64,000 bases of DNA from Wolfiporia cocos (GCA_029448655.1 JACCLO010000009.1:3162001-3226000), one strand, 5' to 3'; numbered from the stretch's first letter, positions 11,179-23,512 are shown. Numbers and translations are program-made. The notes: generated by a model from the sequence alone, not told the origin.

Positions 11179-12274
11179 TGTCACAGATTTATCTGGGGCT
11201 TACAGCATTTTTCCTACGATTATAGCAATTTACCTGGGATTTATACGTCTACCTACAAGTTATCTACGGGTTAACTCCCATTGCCACCACGACAAGCTCC
11301 TAACTGGGCTTATCAACCACATGACTAGCTTACGTAATGCTACGGTACAACCACGTCCAATAGCAACACTACAGCATACGTCATAGGTCTCGCCCGTCAG
11401 AGCAAGACCAGCCACGTCATAGATCTTAGATCATAATGATAGGCCGAGCGCGGCACGCTTGCATAATAATGTCCACATGTACAAACAGTGCCTCGCGGCC
11501 TTGTACTATTGGGTCGGCCTTCACGGCTTCCCACCGCCATAAGATCCTTGATCACAATGGCACCTCAGGCGCGCCACGCCTTCGCATAATAATGGCAACA
11601 CGACCATACAGCACTATAATAGCACCAAGGCTATATCGCTATAGGTCACGGCCTCCCCGGCCTCCCACGGACTCGGCGTTCTCCAAGTCCCGGGCTTCTG
11701 CCATCACGGCGTTGCCCAAACACCGGACCTCGCCTCACGGCTAAGTCCAATACATGCCCTGGTAACCCTCTGGTCCGGGCTGTAACACATGCCACGGTAC
11801 TTCCCGTCCAATGGCATAAGGACCTCGGCGTCTCGCCTTGGTCATCCAACGAAGACCGGCCAATCGCCATTATACCGCAAGGTATCCGGCAACCGGCTTC
11901 CCCATATACCCGGGCTGCGCCCGCGTTCATATGATAATACACACAAATCCCTCTCCTACGATTGGTGTGGCCATTAGGGCCCATCACGGCCATTGTAGAT
12001 AGAGTCCATAAACATCAGATAAGATAGTGCTTCGCCTCTTGGCAAAGCCACATAACCCGGAATGGTAGTACTAGCTAGTAGCACGTGCCATCCACACAAA
12101 CATGTATTTAAGTAGGAGCCAAGCGCTCTATAACATCAGTTCTATTCTTCTCTGCGTATGCCATAGAAGAACCTCCTACCTCCTGCTGCGTCTGATAACC
12201 TCTTCCTCACCTAAGTCGCCTTAGTTCATCGCAAGGATACTGGCTTGGTGAGTCCCACAGAGCCATCTGTGTCA
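11179..12274 (+). repeat. Solo LTR of the 1.1-kb family
   Basis: TGTCACAGATTTATCTGG...CATCTGTGTCA, 1096 bp, duplication GAACA (11174-11178, 12275-12279). Four relatives lie at 13807-14901, 16167-17237, 35222-36315 and 52650-53750. Open frames inside it, such as one reading MIGRARHACIIMST, recur in the other copies because the LTRs are repeats. They are not genes. Confidence 0.92.
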
Positions 12275-12661
12275 GAACACCAATCCCAGGCCATACAACA
12301 GCCTGCTACACCCGCGCCATCAGTCCAGTAGGGTCACTAGACGTGGAGTTCACAGCTCCCATACAAGCCACCAGCACCGTCATCCAAAATGGGCTGGAAA
12401 CCTACCTCCCCGAGGCAGATCGGGTCAAGATTGATGCTCCATTGCATGGGGCCATCATCAACGCCGCCATACAGCGAAGTGCGGCCATTGCCCACGATCA
12501 AAATGTGACCCTGGGCAACATAGTCACTGCCCGCCTGGAGCGAATCCACGGTAAAATCGACTCCCTGGTTGAGCAATCCAGGGCAATCGAGGAAATTGCC
12601 CAAGACGAGCTGCATGAAGCAACAAATTTGCTTCGGAACGAAATCGTCTCCATGGTGGTGG

Positions 12662-12834
12662 TGACACAAGACTACTCACTTATACTATAAGCTTGAGGGT
12701 TGCTGGTTAGGCGGTAGCTTTGAGGTTGTCGAGTAGACAAGAACTTGGTAAAGTGAGTAGAGCAGGGCGCGGTGAGATGTTATCTCAGAGAGCAAATGCA
12801 ATGAATAGAATCTGAGGTATTAACGCTCAGATAT
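12662..12834 (-). repeat. Truncated LTR, same family as 28231-28849
   Basis: Begins TGACACAAGACTAC and shares GGTTGCTGGTTAGGC-like and GCAATGAATAGAA words with the solo LTR at 28231-28849. It is cut at 12834 by the Gyp-2 3' LTR. Its other half should have lain beyond the far end of Gyp-2 but is not found there. Confidence 0.7.
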
Positions 12835-13542
12835 TGTTACGGGTCGAATACCCATTCGTATATTCCAACCGCGAATATAGATCGTTCTTCTGCACGTAGG
12901 CACGTCGCCGTGTGCAAGGCAAATACTCGTTAGATGCCTTCGGGTCCTAAGTGAAGTCCTTAGGAGATCAGTTAATATCCAATACGCGTTTAGAGGATAT
13001 AATCTGTTCAGGTACGAGTCGAATAGAATATAAGACTCGCCTAAGTCCTAGAAGTCAGTGTGCACTTCGAGGACTTAGTCGTTCGGTTGCTCGAGTGAGA
13101 AATACTGAGCGTAGTTTCCTACGTTTGAGAACGAGTATAAGACTTCTTGTTTGTACAACAGGGTCGAGCTGAAGAGCCTCGAGGGTAAATACATGCGTTT
13201 TATACTACGCTAGGTTTCAGGGGTCAAGTTTGTCCCAGATGCCACCGATACTATCTACGCTATAGTCCCAAACGTTTGATAAGTATGGAGTGATATATCT
13301 GAGACGATGGATAGGGATGATGGCGGTTGAACGCCATCTATCAGCTAATAAACGATGAACGTGAAACGGTGGCAGGGTTGGATCTGCCAAAGATGAAACG
13401 AGCCCTACGGACTAGTACAACTGGGGATGCGCCCAGTAAGATCACGAGTGGCCAGGGGAGTTGGTTGCGCAACAAGTCCCTGTATCGTATTCGCCTAGTG
13501 GTGAGTTCTGTCGATATTCGAAAAATCAAAATAACCGTAACA
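12835..13542 (-). repeat. 3' LTR of Gyp-2
   Basis: Minus-strand TGTTACGG...CCGTAACA, 708 bp. On its inner side the minus strand reads GGGAGGGGCTGA directly before it, a polypurine tract. The outer flank GATAT (12830-12834) interrupts an older LTR. Confidence 0.85.
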
Positions 13543-13596
13543 TCAGCCCCTCCCTAAGCATTCGTCGGCCTCGACGAATTTTACAAGTTCCCCTCT

Positions 13597-15758
13597 TCAG
13601 AGTGCCTCAGCGTCCTGTTCGTTGTAGATGTCGCCGTTCCCGCTGAGGGATGGGGTCGTAGGAGTTCGTCATACGAAGTGTTGGCGGCATTCATTCTGTC
13701 GATGACCTGGTTGATTGAGCCCACAAGTTCTGCAAATATAATCGGGGCAGTCGAGGATCCAGTGGTTAGCGGAACCACATTGTCGACACGGCTGCTCGGG
13801 TGAGGGTGACACAGATGGCTCTGTGGGACTCACCACGCCAGTATCCTTGCGATGAACTAAGGCGACGAGGTGAGGAAGAGGTTATCAGACGCGGTAGTAG
13901 GTGGAAGGTTCTTCTACGGCGTACGCCGAGAAGAATAGAACTAAAGTTAAAGAGCGCTTGGCTCCTACTTATATACATGTGTGCGGGAAGGTCACGTGCT
14001 ACTAGCTAGCTATGTCCTTACCGGGTTATGTGGCTTTGCCAAGTGGCGAAGCTTATCTTATCTGATGTTTAGTTACTCTATCTAGAATGGCCGTGGAAGG
14101 CCCTAATGGCCGACCCAATCGTAATAGAGGGATTATGTCTTTATTGTGATACTAACGCGGGCGCAGCCCGGGTATAGGTGAAGCCGGTTGCCGGATACCT
14201 TGCGGCATAATGGCGATTGGCCGTGCTTCGTTGGATGACCAAGGCGAGACGCCGAGGTCGTTATGCTATTGGACCGTTAGGTACCGTAGCATGTGATATG
14301 TCCGGACCGGAAGGTTACCGGAACATATGTTGGTTTTAGCCGTGAGGCGAGGACCGGTGTTTGGGCAACGCCGTGATGGCAGAAGCCCGGGACTTGGAGT
14401 ACGCCGAGTCCGTGGGAGGCCGAGAAGGCCGTAGCCTATAGCGATATTGCCTTGATGCTAATATAGTGCTATTTGGCCGTGTTGCCATTATTATGCGAAG
14501 GCGTGGCGCGCCTGAGGTGCCATTGTGATCGAGGATCTTATGGCGATGGAAAGCCGGGAAGGCCGACCCAATAGTACAAGGCCGCGAGGCACTGTTTGTA
14601 CTTGTGGACATTATTATGCGAGCGTGCCGCGCTCGGCCTATCATTATGATCTACGATCTATGACGTGGCTGGTCTTGCTCTGACGGGCGAGACCTATGAC
14701 GTATGCTGTAGTGTTGCTATTGGACGTGGTTGTACCGTAGCGTTACGTAAGCTAGTCATGTGGTTGATAAGCCCAGTTAAGAGCTTGTCGTGGTGGCAAT
14801 GGGAGTTAACCCGTAGATAACTTGTAGTTAGACGTATAAATCCCAGGTAAATTGCTATAATCGTAGGAAAAATGCTGTAAGCCCCAGATAAATCTGTGAC
14901 AGAGGGCCTCGCTGTTACCCGTAGGGAAGGGATATCACGGAGGTATTCGTTATGTTGGTACCTCCAGTGGTGTGCGGCTCGGTGGAGATTTCGTGCAGCC
15001 CATGTTGGTAGGGAGGCGGTGTCTTGTTCATGCTCCCTTGCACCTCGCTCAAACTCCTCGCGGGTAATACTCTGCACTGAAGGAGATCGTCGAATAGGCG
15101 GCGTGCTATTCGCTCTTTGCTGTCGCGCTGGGGTAGCCCTAGGGCTCGTCGGGTGTCCAGGTGGTTCACGTCTCCTGTTGCCTCCCATACCAGAAATACG
15201 TGGCATCGGGTCTCTAACTCCTGTTCGGCGGGCCCTCTGAGTCTCGGTAGGCAACGGAAATAATACTCTATCGCCCTCCATAAAATCTAACGGCCTTGCA
15301 ACTCGACCTCATTCGTCGGGGGTGAAAAAGCGGGCGGGTCGCGGTGTGTATTCGGGTCGACTGGGAGTAGCGTGTTCGCGATCCTCGAAGTCGTTGAGCG
15401 CGTGTCGTAGTCGGGCCGTCGTGGTGGCGGCCAATCTGTCGATAAGTCTGTCGGTGAGTAGCTCGAGTCCCTCTCTCTGCGCTCTGATCTGCCCCTCCAT
15501 TCGGACGAGGTCCTCGGTGATGTTCTGGTACGAGCTGTAGACGTGGGTGAGATCCTGCGCGATGTCAAAGAGGGCCGACCAGCCATCGGCTCGGCCAGCA
15601 AAAGGTCCCTTGGCCCTGTACCAGAGGAGGGCGTGTCTAATCTGCAGATGTTGGGGGGAGTACCTTCTTGTTGGCGTACCTCGCGGTCGGCCTTCTCGAC
15701 GATCTGCATCGCCGGGGGTCGTGGTACGGCGGGGGAGTTGGTGGCGAGTCGTCGACAT
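13597..15758 (-). pseudogene. Gyp-2 ORF3 (coiled-coil and zinc-knuckle protein), broken
   Basis: Counterpart of the intact Gyp-1 ORF3 at 58653-59726. It starts MSTTRHQLP at 15758 inside the 3' part of pol, in another frame. Shared blocks are LQIRHALLWYRAKG, QDLTHVYSSYQNITEDLVRM with a likely coiled coil, ITREEFERG, NEYLRDIPS, and two zinc-binding motifs: CRQCGSANHWILDC (CX2CX4HX4C) followed by CRTCGLNQPGHRQNEC. It ends DAEAL-stop, against DPEAL-stop in Gyp-1. Damage: TGA at 15309 (codon 150), the solo LTR at 13807-14901 (duplication GAGGG, frame restored on removal), and a TGA near 13669 where Gyp-1 has Trp. Conservation of this frame in two diverged elements argues that ORF3 was a real protein. 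Its function is unknown, and nucleic-acid binding is inferred from the knuckles. Confidence 0.8.
13807..14901 (-). repeat. Solo LTR of the 1.1-kb family in Gyp-2 ORF3
   Basis: 1095 bp with a perfect GAGGG duplication (13802-13806, 14902-14906). Removing it rejoins VTARPS to PEQPCRQCGS in one frame, matching SPPRPSQAEPCRSCGS of Gyp-1. Confidence 0.92.
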
Positions 15759-16166
15759 ACTATTACTGTCCTGTTTTCGAGTGTCGGGGTTGTCCTGACT
15801 CTCGTTCTGTGGTAGTCTTTTATCAGCTCCTTGGAGTGCTCCAAGTTTGCTTCGTCTTCCCATGAATTGTCGGCCGTGGCATAGCCTTCCCACTTGACGA
15901 AGTATTGATGCTTCTTTCCTTTCCATCTGTCAGCCAAGATGGCTTCGACCTCGTATTCTTCCTGTCCCTTGATGATATCAGGTGGCGGCCGTAAGTAATT
16001 GGGTCCGTGCACCCTTGTTTCTTTGAATGGTTTTAGTAAGGTGGCGTGGAATACCGGATGAACTTTCCAGCTCGTTGGCAATTGCAGCCGGTATGTCGTG
16101 GGTCCCATCTTTCCTGTGATAGTGAAGGGTCCTTCTCTTTTTGGTGCCAGCTTGTTAGATTCGTAG

Positions 16167-17237
16167 TGACACAGTACGCCTGTGGGACTCACCAAGTGCC
16201 TATATTGTTGAGATAAGGCGACTTAGAGGGAAGGCAATACCAGCGCAGCAGGATGGTGAGAGTTATTCTACGGCGCAAGCCGAGAATAATAGAACTAGAG
16301 TTATAGGGCGTCAAGCCCCTAGTTATATACATGTTTATGGGAAGGTCACGTGCTACTAGCTAGCTGTTACCTTTCCGGGTTATGTGGCTTTGCCAAGTGG
16401 CGAAGCTTATCTTATCTACTGTTTATGGACTCTACATAGAATGGCCGTGGCAAGGCCCTAATGGCCGAACCAATCGTATGAGAGGGATTTGTGTATATTA
16501 TCATATGAACGCGGGCGCAGCCCGGGTATATGGGAAGCCGGTTGCCGGATACCGTGAGGTATAATGGCGATTGGCCGGTCTTCGTTGGATGACCAAGGCG
16601 AGACGCCGAGGTCCTTATGCCATTGGACGGGAAGTACCGTGGCATGTGTTACAGCCCAGTCCGGATGGTTACCGGGGCATGTGTTGGACTTAGCCGTGAG
16701 GCGAGGTCCGGTGTTTGGGCAACGCCGTGATGGCAGAAGCCCGGGACTTGGGGACCGCCGAGTCCGTGGGAGGCCGAGGAGGCCGTGACCTATAGCGATA
16801 TAGCCTTGATGCTATTATAGTGCTGTATGGTCGTGTTGCCATTATTATGCGAAGGCGTGGCGCGCCTGAGGTGCCATTGTGATCAAGGATCTTATGGCGG
16901 TGGGAAGCCAGGAAGGCCGACCCAATAGTACAAGGCCGCGAGGCACTGTTTGTACTTGTGGACATTATTATGCGAGCGTGCCGCGCTCGGCCTATCATTA
17001 TGATCTAAGATCTATGACGTGGCTGGTCTTGCTCTGACGGACGAGACCATATGGTTTGGCGTTAGCCAAGCGTTAGCTTGGCGTGAGCCAAGGGTTACAC
17101 TTAGCGTTAGCGAGGCGTGAGCCAAGCGTAAGCGTAAGCGTGAGTGGCGTAGACGACTTGTAGTTAGACGTATAAATCCCGGATAAATAGCTATAATCGT
17201 AGGGAAAATGCTGTAAGCCCCAGATAAATCTGTGACA
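16167..17237 (-). repeat. Solo LTR of the 1.1-kb family in Gyp-2 integrase
   Basis: 1071 bp with a perfect CGTAG duplication (16162-16166, 17238-17242). Excision rejoins the integrase C-terminus in frame. A run of GCGTTAGCCAAG-like short tandem repeats lies at 17055-17150 inside it. Confidence 0.92.
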
Positions 17238-19896
17238 CGTAGGGGATTGTTAGGTTCTTTGCGTCGAGCCAGACCTTATCCCCTTTCTCAAGCTTCGGCA
17301 GTTCTCTGAGGAACCGCCCTGCCATTCTTTTCTGGGATAATTCATGCGCGATGAATGCCATCTTTCACGCCTCTTTGATCTTCTTGATCCTGTCGACAGC
17401 TGCCGGGACGTTCCCTACTCGGTCATAATCTGGGAATCCTCTTGGGACATATCCTAGGATTATTTCGAGTGGCGCTGGCCGGTTTTCGGTTCGTCTGGTG
17501 TTGTGCGCAAATTCGACGTCAGGCAGTCGTTGTACCCATTGGAATGGGTCGTTCATGCAATAGATGCGAAGGTATACTTCGATCTGTTGATTCATTCTTT
17601 CTGTCTGTCCGTCGGTCTGTGGATGGTACGCCGTACTCATCGCTGATTCTGTTCCCTGCAGTTTGCATAATTCCCTGAATAGCTTTGATGCGAATTGTGG
17701 TCCCCTGTCCGAGATGATTTTTCGGGGGATGCCATATAGCGAGTAGATTTTTCGGTGAAATATCTCTGCCGCCCCTTCGCTAGTGATCGTTTTGTCGCAT
17801 GGGGTGAGAGATATGGCCTTGGATAGGCCATGGTCGACAATCACCATCATGGAGTCATACTTTCCGACTCTTGGCAGGTCGGTGACAAAATCGACCGAGC
17901 ACTGTGAGAAGGGGAGGGTGTCTTCCCGTGTCGGTATTGGTTGCAAAGGGGGTTTCAGCGGATTCCTATCAGGTTTCATCTGTTGACAGATTGCACAGCC
18001 CCGGACGTATTCCGCTATCATTGTTCTCATGTCAGGCCACCAAAAGTGGGTCGTAACCTGTACTGTTGTACCCCAGATCCCGGGGTGTCCGGCCGGGATC
18101 GTGTCGTGGTATTTTGAGATGACGTCCCGTCGAAGGCCCTCGTCCCTTGGCACGTACATCCTGCCTCTGTAGAGCAGTATCCCATCTGTTTGTTGCCATT
18201 CATCTGCGGTGGTTCTCGCGGGGAATTCGCCTGTGCCACCTAGAGCACGGATCGCCTGTTCCGCAGATTCATCTCGATCGTTGGCATTCTTGATTCGATC
18301 AATGATCGGGATCTGAATTGCGTGGACGACGAGTTCGTCTGGAATCATGGTGATTCCCTCGTTGTCTTCGTTGCTTTCGTCCAGGTGGTACAACCTGGGA
18401 AGCGTGTCGGCCATGACTAGTTTCCTTCCGGGGACGTGCTGTAATTTCAGGTTGAATTGCGAAAGGAATAGATGCCACCTCGCTTGTCGCCGATTTAGGC
18501 GCTGTGCGCTTCTCCAGTACGTCAGGTTCTGATGATCGCTTCGGATCAAGATCCGATGCGGTGCTCCCTCCAATAGGTGCCGCCATTCTTCTAATGCTCG
18601 GACTATTCCGAGTAGTTCGCGATCGTAGATTTCGTAGTTCCGTTCTGTTGGTGTCAGGGATTGTGAGAGACATCCCACCGGCCGTTCGCTCCCTGTTTCA
18701 TCTATTTGTTTCAGTACTGCTCCTGTGGCGAACTGAGATGCATCTGTTTCGAGGATGAACGGTTTCTCCTTATCCGGTGTTCCTAGTGCGGGCGCCGTCG
18801 TGAATGCTTTCTTCATGAATTCGAATGCCGTCTGTTCTTTCTCCGTCCATTGGAACCCTGTCCCTGTGACCGTTTTTGTGAGGTCTCAGGGTCGGGCGTG
18901 CGTAGAGTAGTGATCGATAAATTTCCGATAGAAGTTCGCAAATCCTAGGAAGGATCTGACTTCTTTGAGATTTCGGGGAGTCGGCCACTCTAATCCCATT
19001 GAGTTTCGCTGCGTCCATCTGGATATTTCCTGGGGTGATGACTAGTCCCAGGAATTCGACTCTGTCGACACCGAAGGCGCATTTCTCGGGTTTCACAAAG
19101 AGATGGTTATCCATCAATCTCTGAAGGATCCGCCGTTCCCGTTCCTTGTGTACTTTCTCGTCTTCTGAGAAAATGAGGATGTCGTCCATATAAACAAGCA
19201 CCCATCCTTCGAGGATTTCTTCTTTCAGGATTTCGTTCATCATTGCCTGAAAGGTCCCGGGTGCATTGCACAATCCGAAAAACATAACCGTGGGCTCGTA
19301 CAACCCTCGGTTTGTTTTGAAGGCCGCTTTCCATTCGTCTCCCTTTTTGATTCGCACGTTGTTGTATCCCGCTCTAAGGTCCATTTTTGTGAAGATCTTT
19401 GCTCCTTTTAGCTTTTCCAGGAGCTCTGAGATCAGTGGTAAGGGATAGACGTTCTTCATCGTCCCTTCGTTCAGATATCGATAATCTTGACAGGGTCGTA
19501 GGCCGCTGTCTTTCTTTGGGACGAAAAAGAATGGTGACGCCATCGGGGATTTTGAAGGGACTATGAATCCCTTGGCCAAGTTTTCTTTTAGGAATTCGTC
19601 CAGCGCCTGTTGCTCTTTAGGTGAGAGTGCATAGACTTTGCAGTCTTTCGGCACAAAATCGGGTTTTAATTCGATTGCGTGGTCCCATGGTCTCGATGGG
19701 GGGAACGCTGCTGCGGACTCCTTACTGAACACCTTGGCGAAGTCCAGTAGGTGTTTCGGGACCATCTCCTCAATCGTTCGTTCTGGTTCTGGGGTTTTTT
19801 GTGCAAATTCCTGGGATTTCTAGGGTTATCTTTTGCAAAGCGTCGGATCGCTTCGTACTCTTCGGGAGTATAGAGCTGCTGCGCTGTTTCTTCTGG

Positions 19897-20298
19897 CTGA
19901 TCCGTGGATCCGAACCCTTTCTCCCCTCGTTCTGTTTCATCTAGGTCTTTGACCTCTAAGATGTCGGGGGTGAGGTGTCGTTCGAAAATTATCTGGGCTA
20001 TTCGCATGCCTGGGATAATTCTATGTGCTTTGTCTGAGTAGTTGAAGATGATGGCTCCGACGTCTCCTCGGTAGTCCGAGTCTATGATTCCGGCTTGTAC
20101 TACCAATCCGTGTCTGAGGGTGTTGCCTGATCGTCCGGCCAGCCTTCCATACGATCCCTTTGGGATCTTCATTTTTACTCCTGTGGAGACGAGTTTCCAT
20201 CCTCCGGCTGGAATCTCGGTTTCTTCTGCGGCGTAAAGGTCATACCCCGCAGCTTCTTGGGTCCCCCTTGTTGGAATTTTTCCTTCTGGGGCAACTAC
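19897..20298 (-). other. dUTPase domain inside Gyp-2 pol
   Basis: All five trimeric dUTPase motifs are readable in order: AAGYDLYAA, YGRLAGRSGNTLR, AGIIDSDYRGDV, PGMRIAQIIF and ERGEKGFGSTD. The domain lies between the protease and RT, as in Gyp-1. dUTPases hydrolyse dUTP to dUMP and PPi and would limit uracil entry into cDNA. The catalytic aspartate of motif III (IIDSDY) is present. The frame breaks ~90 bases after the domain. Confidence 0.88.
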
Positions 20299-20498
20299 CA
20301 TCTCCACCGTATCCATTCGGATTGTGGCTTCCTGTTTCTTTTCTTCTGCCCCTAGTATCGATCGTACATCGACTGTTTGGTCCTTCCAGTCGATTGTGGG
20401 GTTTTCGTCTTTTAGCCATCCATACCCTAGAATCATATTTTCTGTTCCGATTGATCCTACGAGGAATCGGACTTTTCGCGTTTTCTGGGTCTTTGGAT

Positions 20499-21355
20499 TG
20501 ACACAGAACTAACTTGATAAGCCTAAAGGTCTTGCTAGAAGCTGATAAGCTGGTTGTTGGGCAAGAAGGCGACTCAGTGATAGGGTCAATGGTCTGTTAT
20601 AAGGACCAAAGACTAGAGAGTCTAAGCAAGTATAGTTGAGGTACTGATTGGGCCTTGCTAGGGCTTAAGTATAGCAGTGGAAACCTAAGTAGACCTTTGC
20701 AGGTACTACAAAGGGTGGTAATAAAAGTAAACGTCGAAATTAACTAGTCTGAGTCCTAAGCGACTCAGAGTACGGTATATATACATGTAAGGGCTAGGAC
20801 CCTTGGTACTACGGCAGGACTAATGATACTGGCATAGATACATGTGATAGATAATAGCGACCAATAGGGTCGCTTGGCATAGAGCCGGGGATATGCATGT
20901 GATTAACGACCAGTAATGGTCGCTGCATGATTGGTTGGTCTTAGACATGTGATGAGTGACTCATACACCGACCGGGGTATGTCTTGTGTGATGACTATGT
21001 GCTTGGTAAGGCACTGGACTAGATCATGTGATCTAAGTAGGCAAAAGGGTCCGTCCTTTAGTCATGAGTACATGACCAGCTTACTAAGCGGTCTGGGCTA
21101 CTCTATCAAGAGATATACCCGAAATACTGTTTGGGAACATGTGACTTATGAATGCGCATGTTAGATAAGATGTTACTACGTGATAAGATGAGATGTAACT
21201 ACAGAGATAAGATACTATCCTAGATAAGATAAGGTCACGTGCTAGATGAGGCCGTAGGGCGTCAACTAGCGTAAAGCATTGATATTGAGCTAACAAATGG
21301 GATAAATTGCTAGAAATAGCAAGGAAATTGTAGGAAACAGATATAATCTGTGACA
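20499..21355 (-). repeat. 3' LTR of LARD-5
   Basis: Minus-strand TGTCACAGATTATATC...CTGTGTCA. The interior side reads GAGAAGGGGGTAA on the minus strand just before it, the polypurine tract. It is nearly identical to 50093-50949. Confidence 0.92.
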
Positions 21356-22106
21356 TTACCCCCTTCTCAGATTCATCGTCCTCGATGAAGGAAGCCTTGT
21401 ACTAGAGCTCAGTGAAGAGTTAGATTTTGCTTAGGCCCCCTTTTGAAGTATCGAAGATGCTGGTAACTCCAGTTTCCTGGTAGAATATGTCACCTGAATG
21501 TGCATATGATGGACTTTGTTTCGAAGAGTTGGGTGGAGTAGTTGTTAAAATGATGCCGTTAGGCTACTACTGTGTCATTTGTTTCCTGTGTCATTCCTGT
21601 GTCCCGTCCTTATCAGGACTTTGTTAAGGTGTATAGGCTGGATCACCCTTTAGTATACTGGTCTTTCGCCATTGGGATCCTGAATAATATGCCTTGTACT
21701 GCTGCTCGTGCTTGTCCATGTGAAGACCTTTGTGTCTTAGGTCGACAGAGAGAATGTCGGTAATGTTTCTCTGGTTACTCGTAGTACGTATGTGGTCCCT
21801 CCTGTTAAGGAAAGGATATACGAGTTGGTTACTCTACTAGAGTCGATAGTCCTGTGTCGTATCGGTTGTAGATTTGCAAGGGGTTCCATAAGTCGCTACG
21901 GCGAGTATATGATGCGATGATGTTCTTCGAAGTGATAGAACATGGAACTTTACGTCCTTACGATACACTGGACGTGTCGGGCTAGAGTATTGGTTGCTTT
22001 TCAGCTGAGTGGTGTCGATTTAGCTATGGTTATGGCATCTCCTTGCCAAAGGGTTGAGGGATATAGCTATAAGCTTGTTGGTGGCTACTGATAGTTTATA
22101 GTCTTA
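21356..22106 (-). other. LARD-5 3' interior, non-coding
   Basis: Thymine-rich on the plus strand, with no supported open frame. GTATACTGGTCTTTCGCCAT near 21655 recurs near 47740, on the other side of the KDZ insertion. The left copy of the KDZ target duplication GTTGGAC lies at 22107-22113. Confidence 0.6.
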
Positions 22107-22113
22107 GTTGGAC

Positions 22114-23512
22114 GAGCCCATTCAGCGACGGTAGGTGACGGTTCAGGTCAACCGGCTTGTACCAACCCCTAACGGTTCAGGTCAGCCGGTCGTCGGCCCA
22201 TGCCTTAACTGTCAGGCCTACCATCGGGTGGGCCCATGTCTTCCATGACCAGACGGTCATGACGGTCACGGGTCGGCCCACGACTGCTGCGACCGGATGG
22301 TTGTGACGGTTGCGGGTCAGCCCATGACTTCCATGACTGGACGGTTGTGACGGTCGCGGGTCGGCCCACGACAACCGCGACCAGACAGTTGTGGCAGTCA
22401 TGGGTCGGCCCATGACCATCACGACTGGATGGTTGTAACGGTTGCGGGTCGGCCCATGACTGCTGCGACCGGATGGTTGTGACGGTTGCGGGTTGGCCCA
22501 CAACCATTGCGACTTGACGGTCATGACGGTTGCGGGTCGGCCCACCACTTCCGCGACCAGACAGTTATGACGGTCGCGGGTCGACCCATGACTGCCGCGA
22601 CCGGGCGGTTATGATGGTTGCGGGTCGGCCCACGACTTCCGCGACCAGACAGTTGTGACAGTAGTGGGTCGGCCCATGACCATCATGACTGGATGGTTGT
22701 GACGGTCGCGGGTCGGCCCACGACTGCTGTGACCGGATGGTTGTGATGGTTGCGGGTCGGCCCACGACAACCACGATCAGACAGTTGCGACGGTTGCGGG
22801 TCGGCCCACAACCATTGCGACTCCACGGTCATGACGGTCGCGGGTCGGCCCACCAATGCCGTGACCAAACGATCGTGACGGTTGCGGGTCGGCCCACGAC
22901 TTCCGCGACCAGACAGTTGTGGCAGTCATGGGTCGGCCCATGACCATCACGACTGGATGGTTGTAACGGTCGCGGGTCGGCCCACGACTGCTGCGACCGG
23001 ATGGTTGTGATGGTTGCGGGTCGGCCCACAACCATTGCGACTTGATGGTCATGATGGTCGCGGGTCGGCCCACCACTTCCGCGACCAGACAGTTGCGACG
23101 GTTGCAGGTCGGCCCACAACCATTGCGACTTGACGGTCATGACGGTCGCGGGTCGGCCCACCACTTCCGCGACCAGACAGTTGCGACGGTTGCGGGTCGG
23201 CCCACAACCATTGCGACTCCATGGTCATGACGGTCATGGGTAGGCCCACCAATGCCGTGACCAAACAATCGTGACGGTTGCGGGTCGGCCCACCACTTCC
23301 ACGACCAGACAGTTGTGATGGTCACTGGTCAGCCCACAGTCACCATGACCCAATGGTTGTGGGTGGGCCCACCAATGCTGCGATTTCCCCTTCATAGTCG
23401 ATGACAATGTCAACTACAGGAAGGGACATGGTGATGGTTTGTTGATGAGAGCTGGCAAAAGAGTGATGACCTGTATTATTCTTGTATTGTTTGATGCATC
23501 AGTCACAGATTC
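22114..23512 (+). repeat. Left inverted terminal repeat with ~26 tandem 44-bp units
   Basis: After ~120 unique bases (GTGACGGTTCAGGTCAACCG and so on) come about 26 copies of a 44-bp unit (22240-23395) centred on GGTCGCGGGTCGGCCCACGAC. This is an imperfect palindrome, ending with CCGCGACC in many copies. A unique inner stretch (23396-23512, GACAATGTCAACTACAGGAA) matches the right arm. Open frames across the array are by-products of the repeats. Confidence 0.88.

Larger units (their letters stand above)
9514..12661 (+). pseudogene. Gyp-4-family ORF1/gag fragment, split by three solo LTRs
   Basis: This is the plus-strand relic of the element type found complete at 36992-47006. 9514-9656 encodes the C-terminus of ORF1 (CVALQVTFAFSVTPPDKVAE, EEDILAIV-stop), nearly the same as the Gyp-4 copy. 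Gag starts at 9806 (MSSISSTTPPP) and continues at 10380 (APRRMRLRS), 11105 (EEEEREEQ, ANPMDTRPGTPI) and 12275-12661 (LETYLPEADRVKIDAPLHGA, QRSAAIAHD, ARLERIHGKIDSL). Removing the solo LTRs at 9838-10379, 10496-11104 and 11179-12274 brings these parts into the Gyp-4 gag order. A stop soon after 10410 and the loss of everything downstream make it non-functional. It ends where another LTR begins at 12662. Confidence 0.85.
15287..20498 (-). pseudogene. Gyp-2 pol: dUTPase-RT-RNase H-integrase-chromodomain, broken
   Basis: In minus-strand order: rest of the protease (VRFLVGSIGTENMILGYGWL), dUTPase (20298-19897), RT with VYMDDILIF (~19190), RNase H (ETDASQFATGAVLKQ, ~18750), integrase with the H/C zinc region (GHPGIWGT, GCAICQQM) and the DDE pieces SVDFVTDLP, IISDRGPQFAS and HPQTDGQTERMNQ, then GPFTITGKMG and a chromodomain (EYEVEAILADRWKGKK, YFVKWEGYATADNSWEDE). 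Lesions: a frameshift near 19810 between dUTPase and RT, another near 18990, a stop at about 18886, TGA near 17365 where Gyp-1 has Arg (likely CGA to TGA), and a solo LTR at 16167-17237. Removal of that LTR with one CGTAG restores NLTIPYESNKLAPKREGP. The pol frame runs on to 15287 beneath ORF3. Confidence 0.88.

Noticed and set aside
11436..11744. Recurrent 102-residue frame (MIGRARHA...) in five places
   Set aside because: It recurs only because it lies inside the 1.1-kb LTR. It carries stops or shifts in relation to any promoter and no motif.
20931..21356. Small open frames identical at 50525-50950
   Set aside because: They lie in the two LARD-5 LTRs; identity reflects LTR duplication.
22114..23512. 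Regular repeats resembling a CRISPR array
   Set aside because: The 44-bp units are near-contiguous with no unique spacers, are inverted at the other end of a transposon, and the DNA is eukaryotic.
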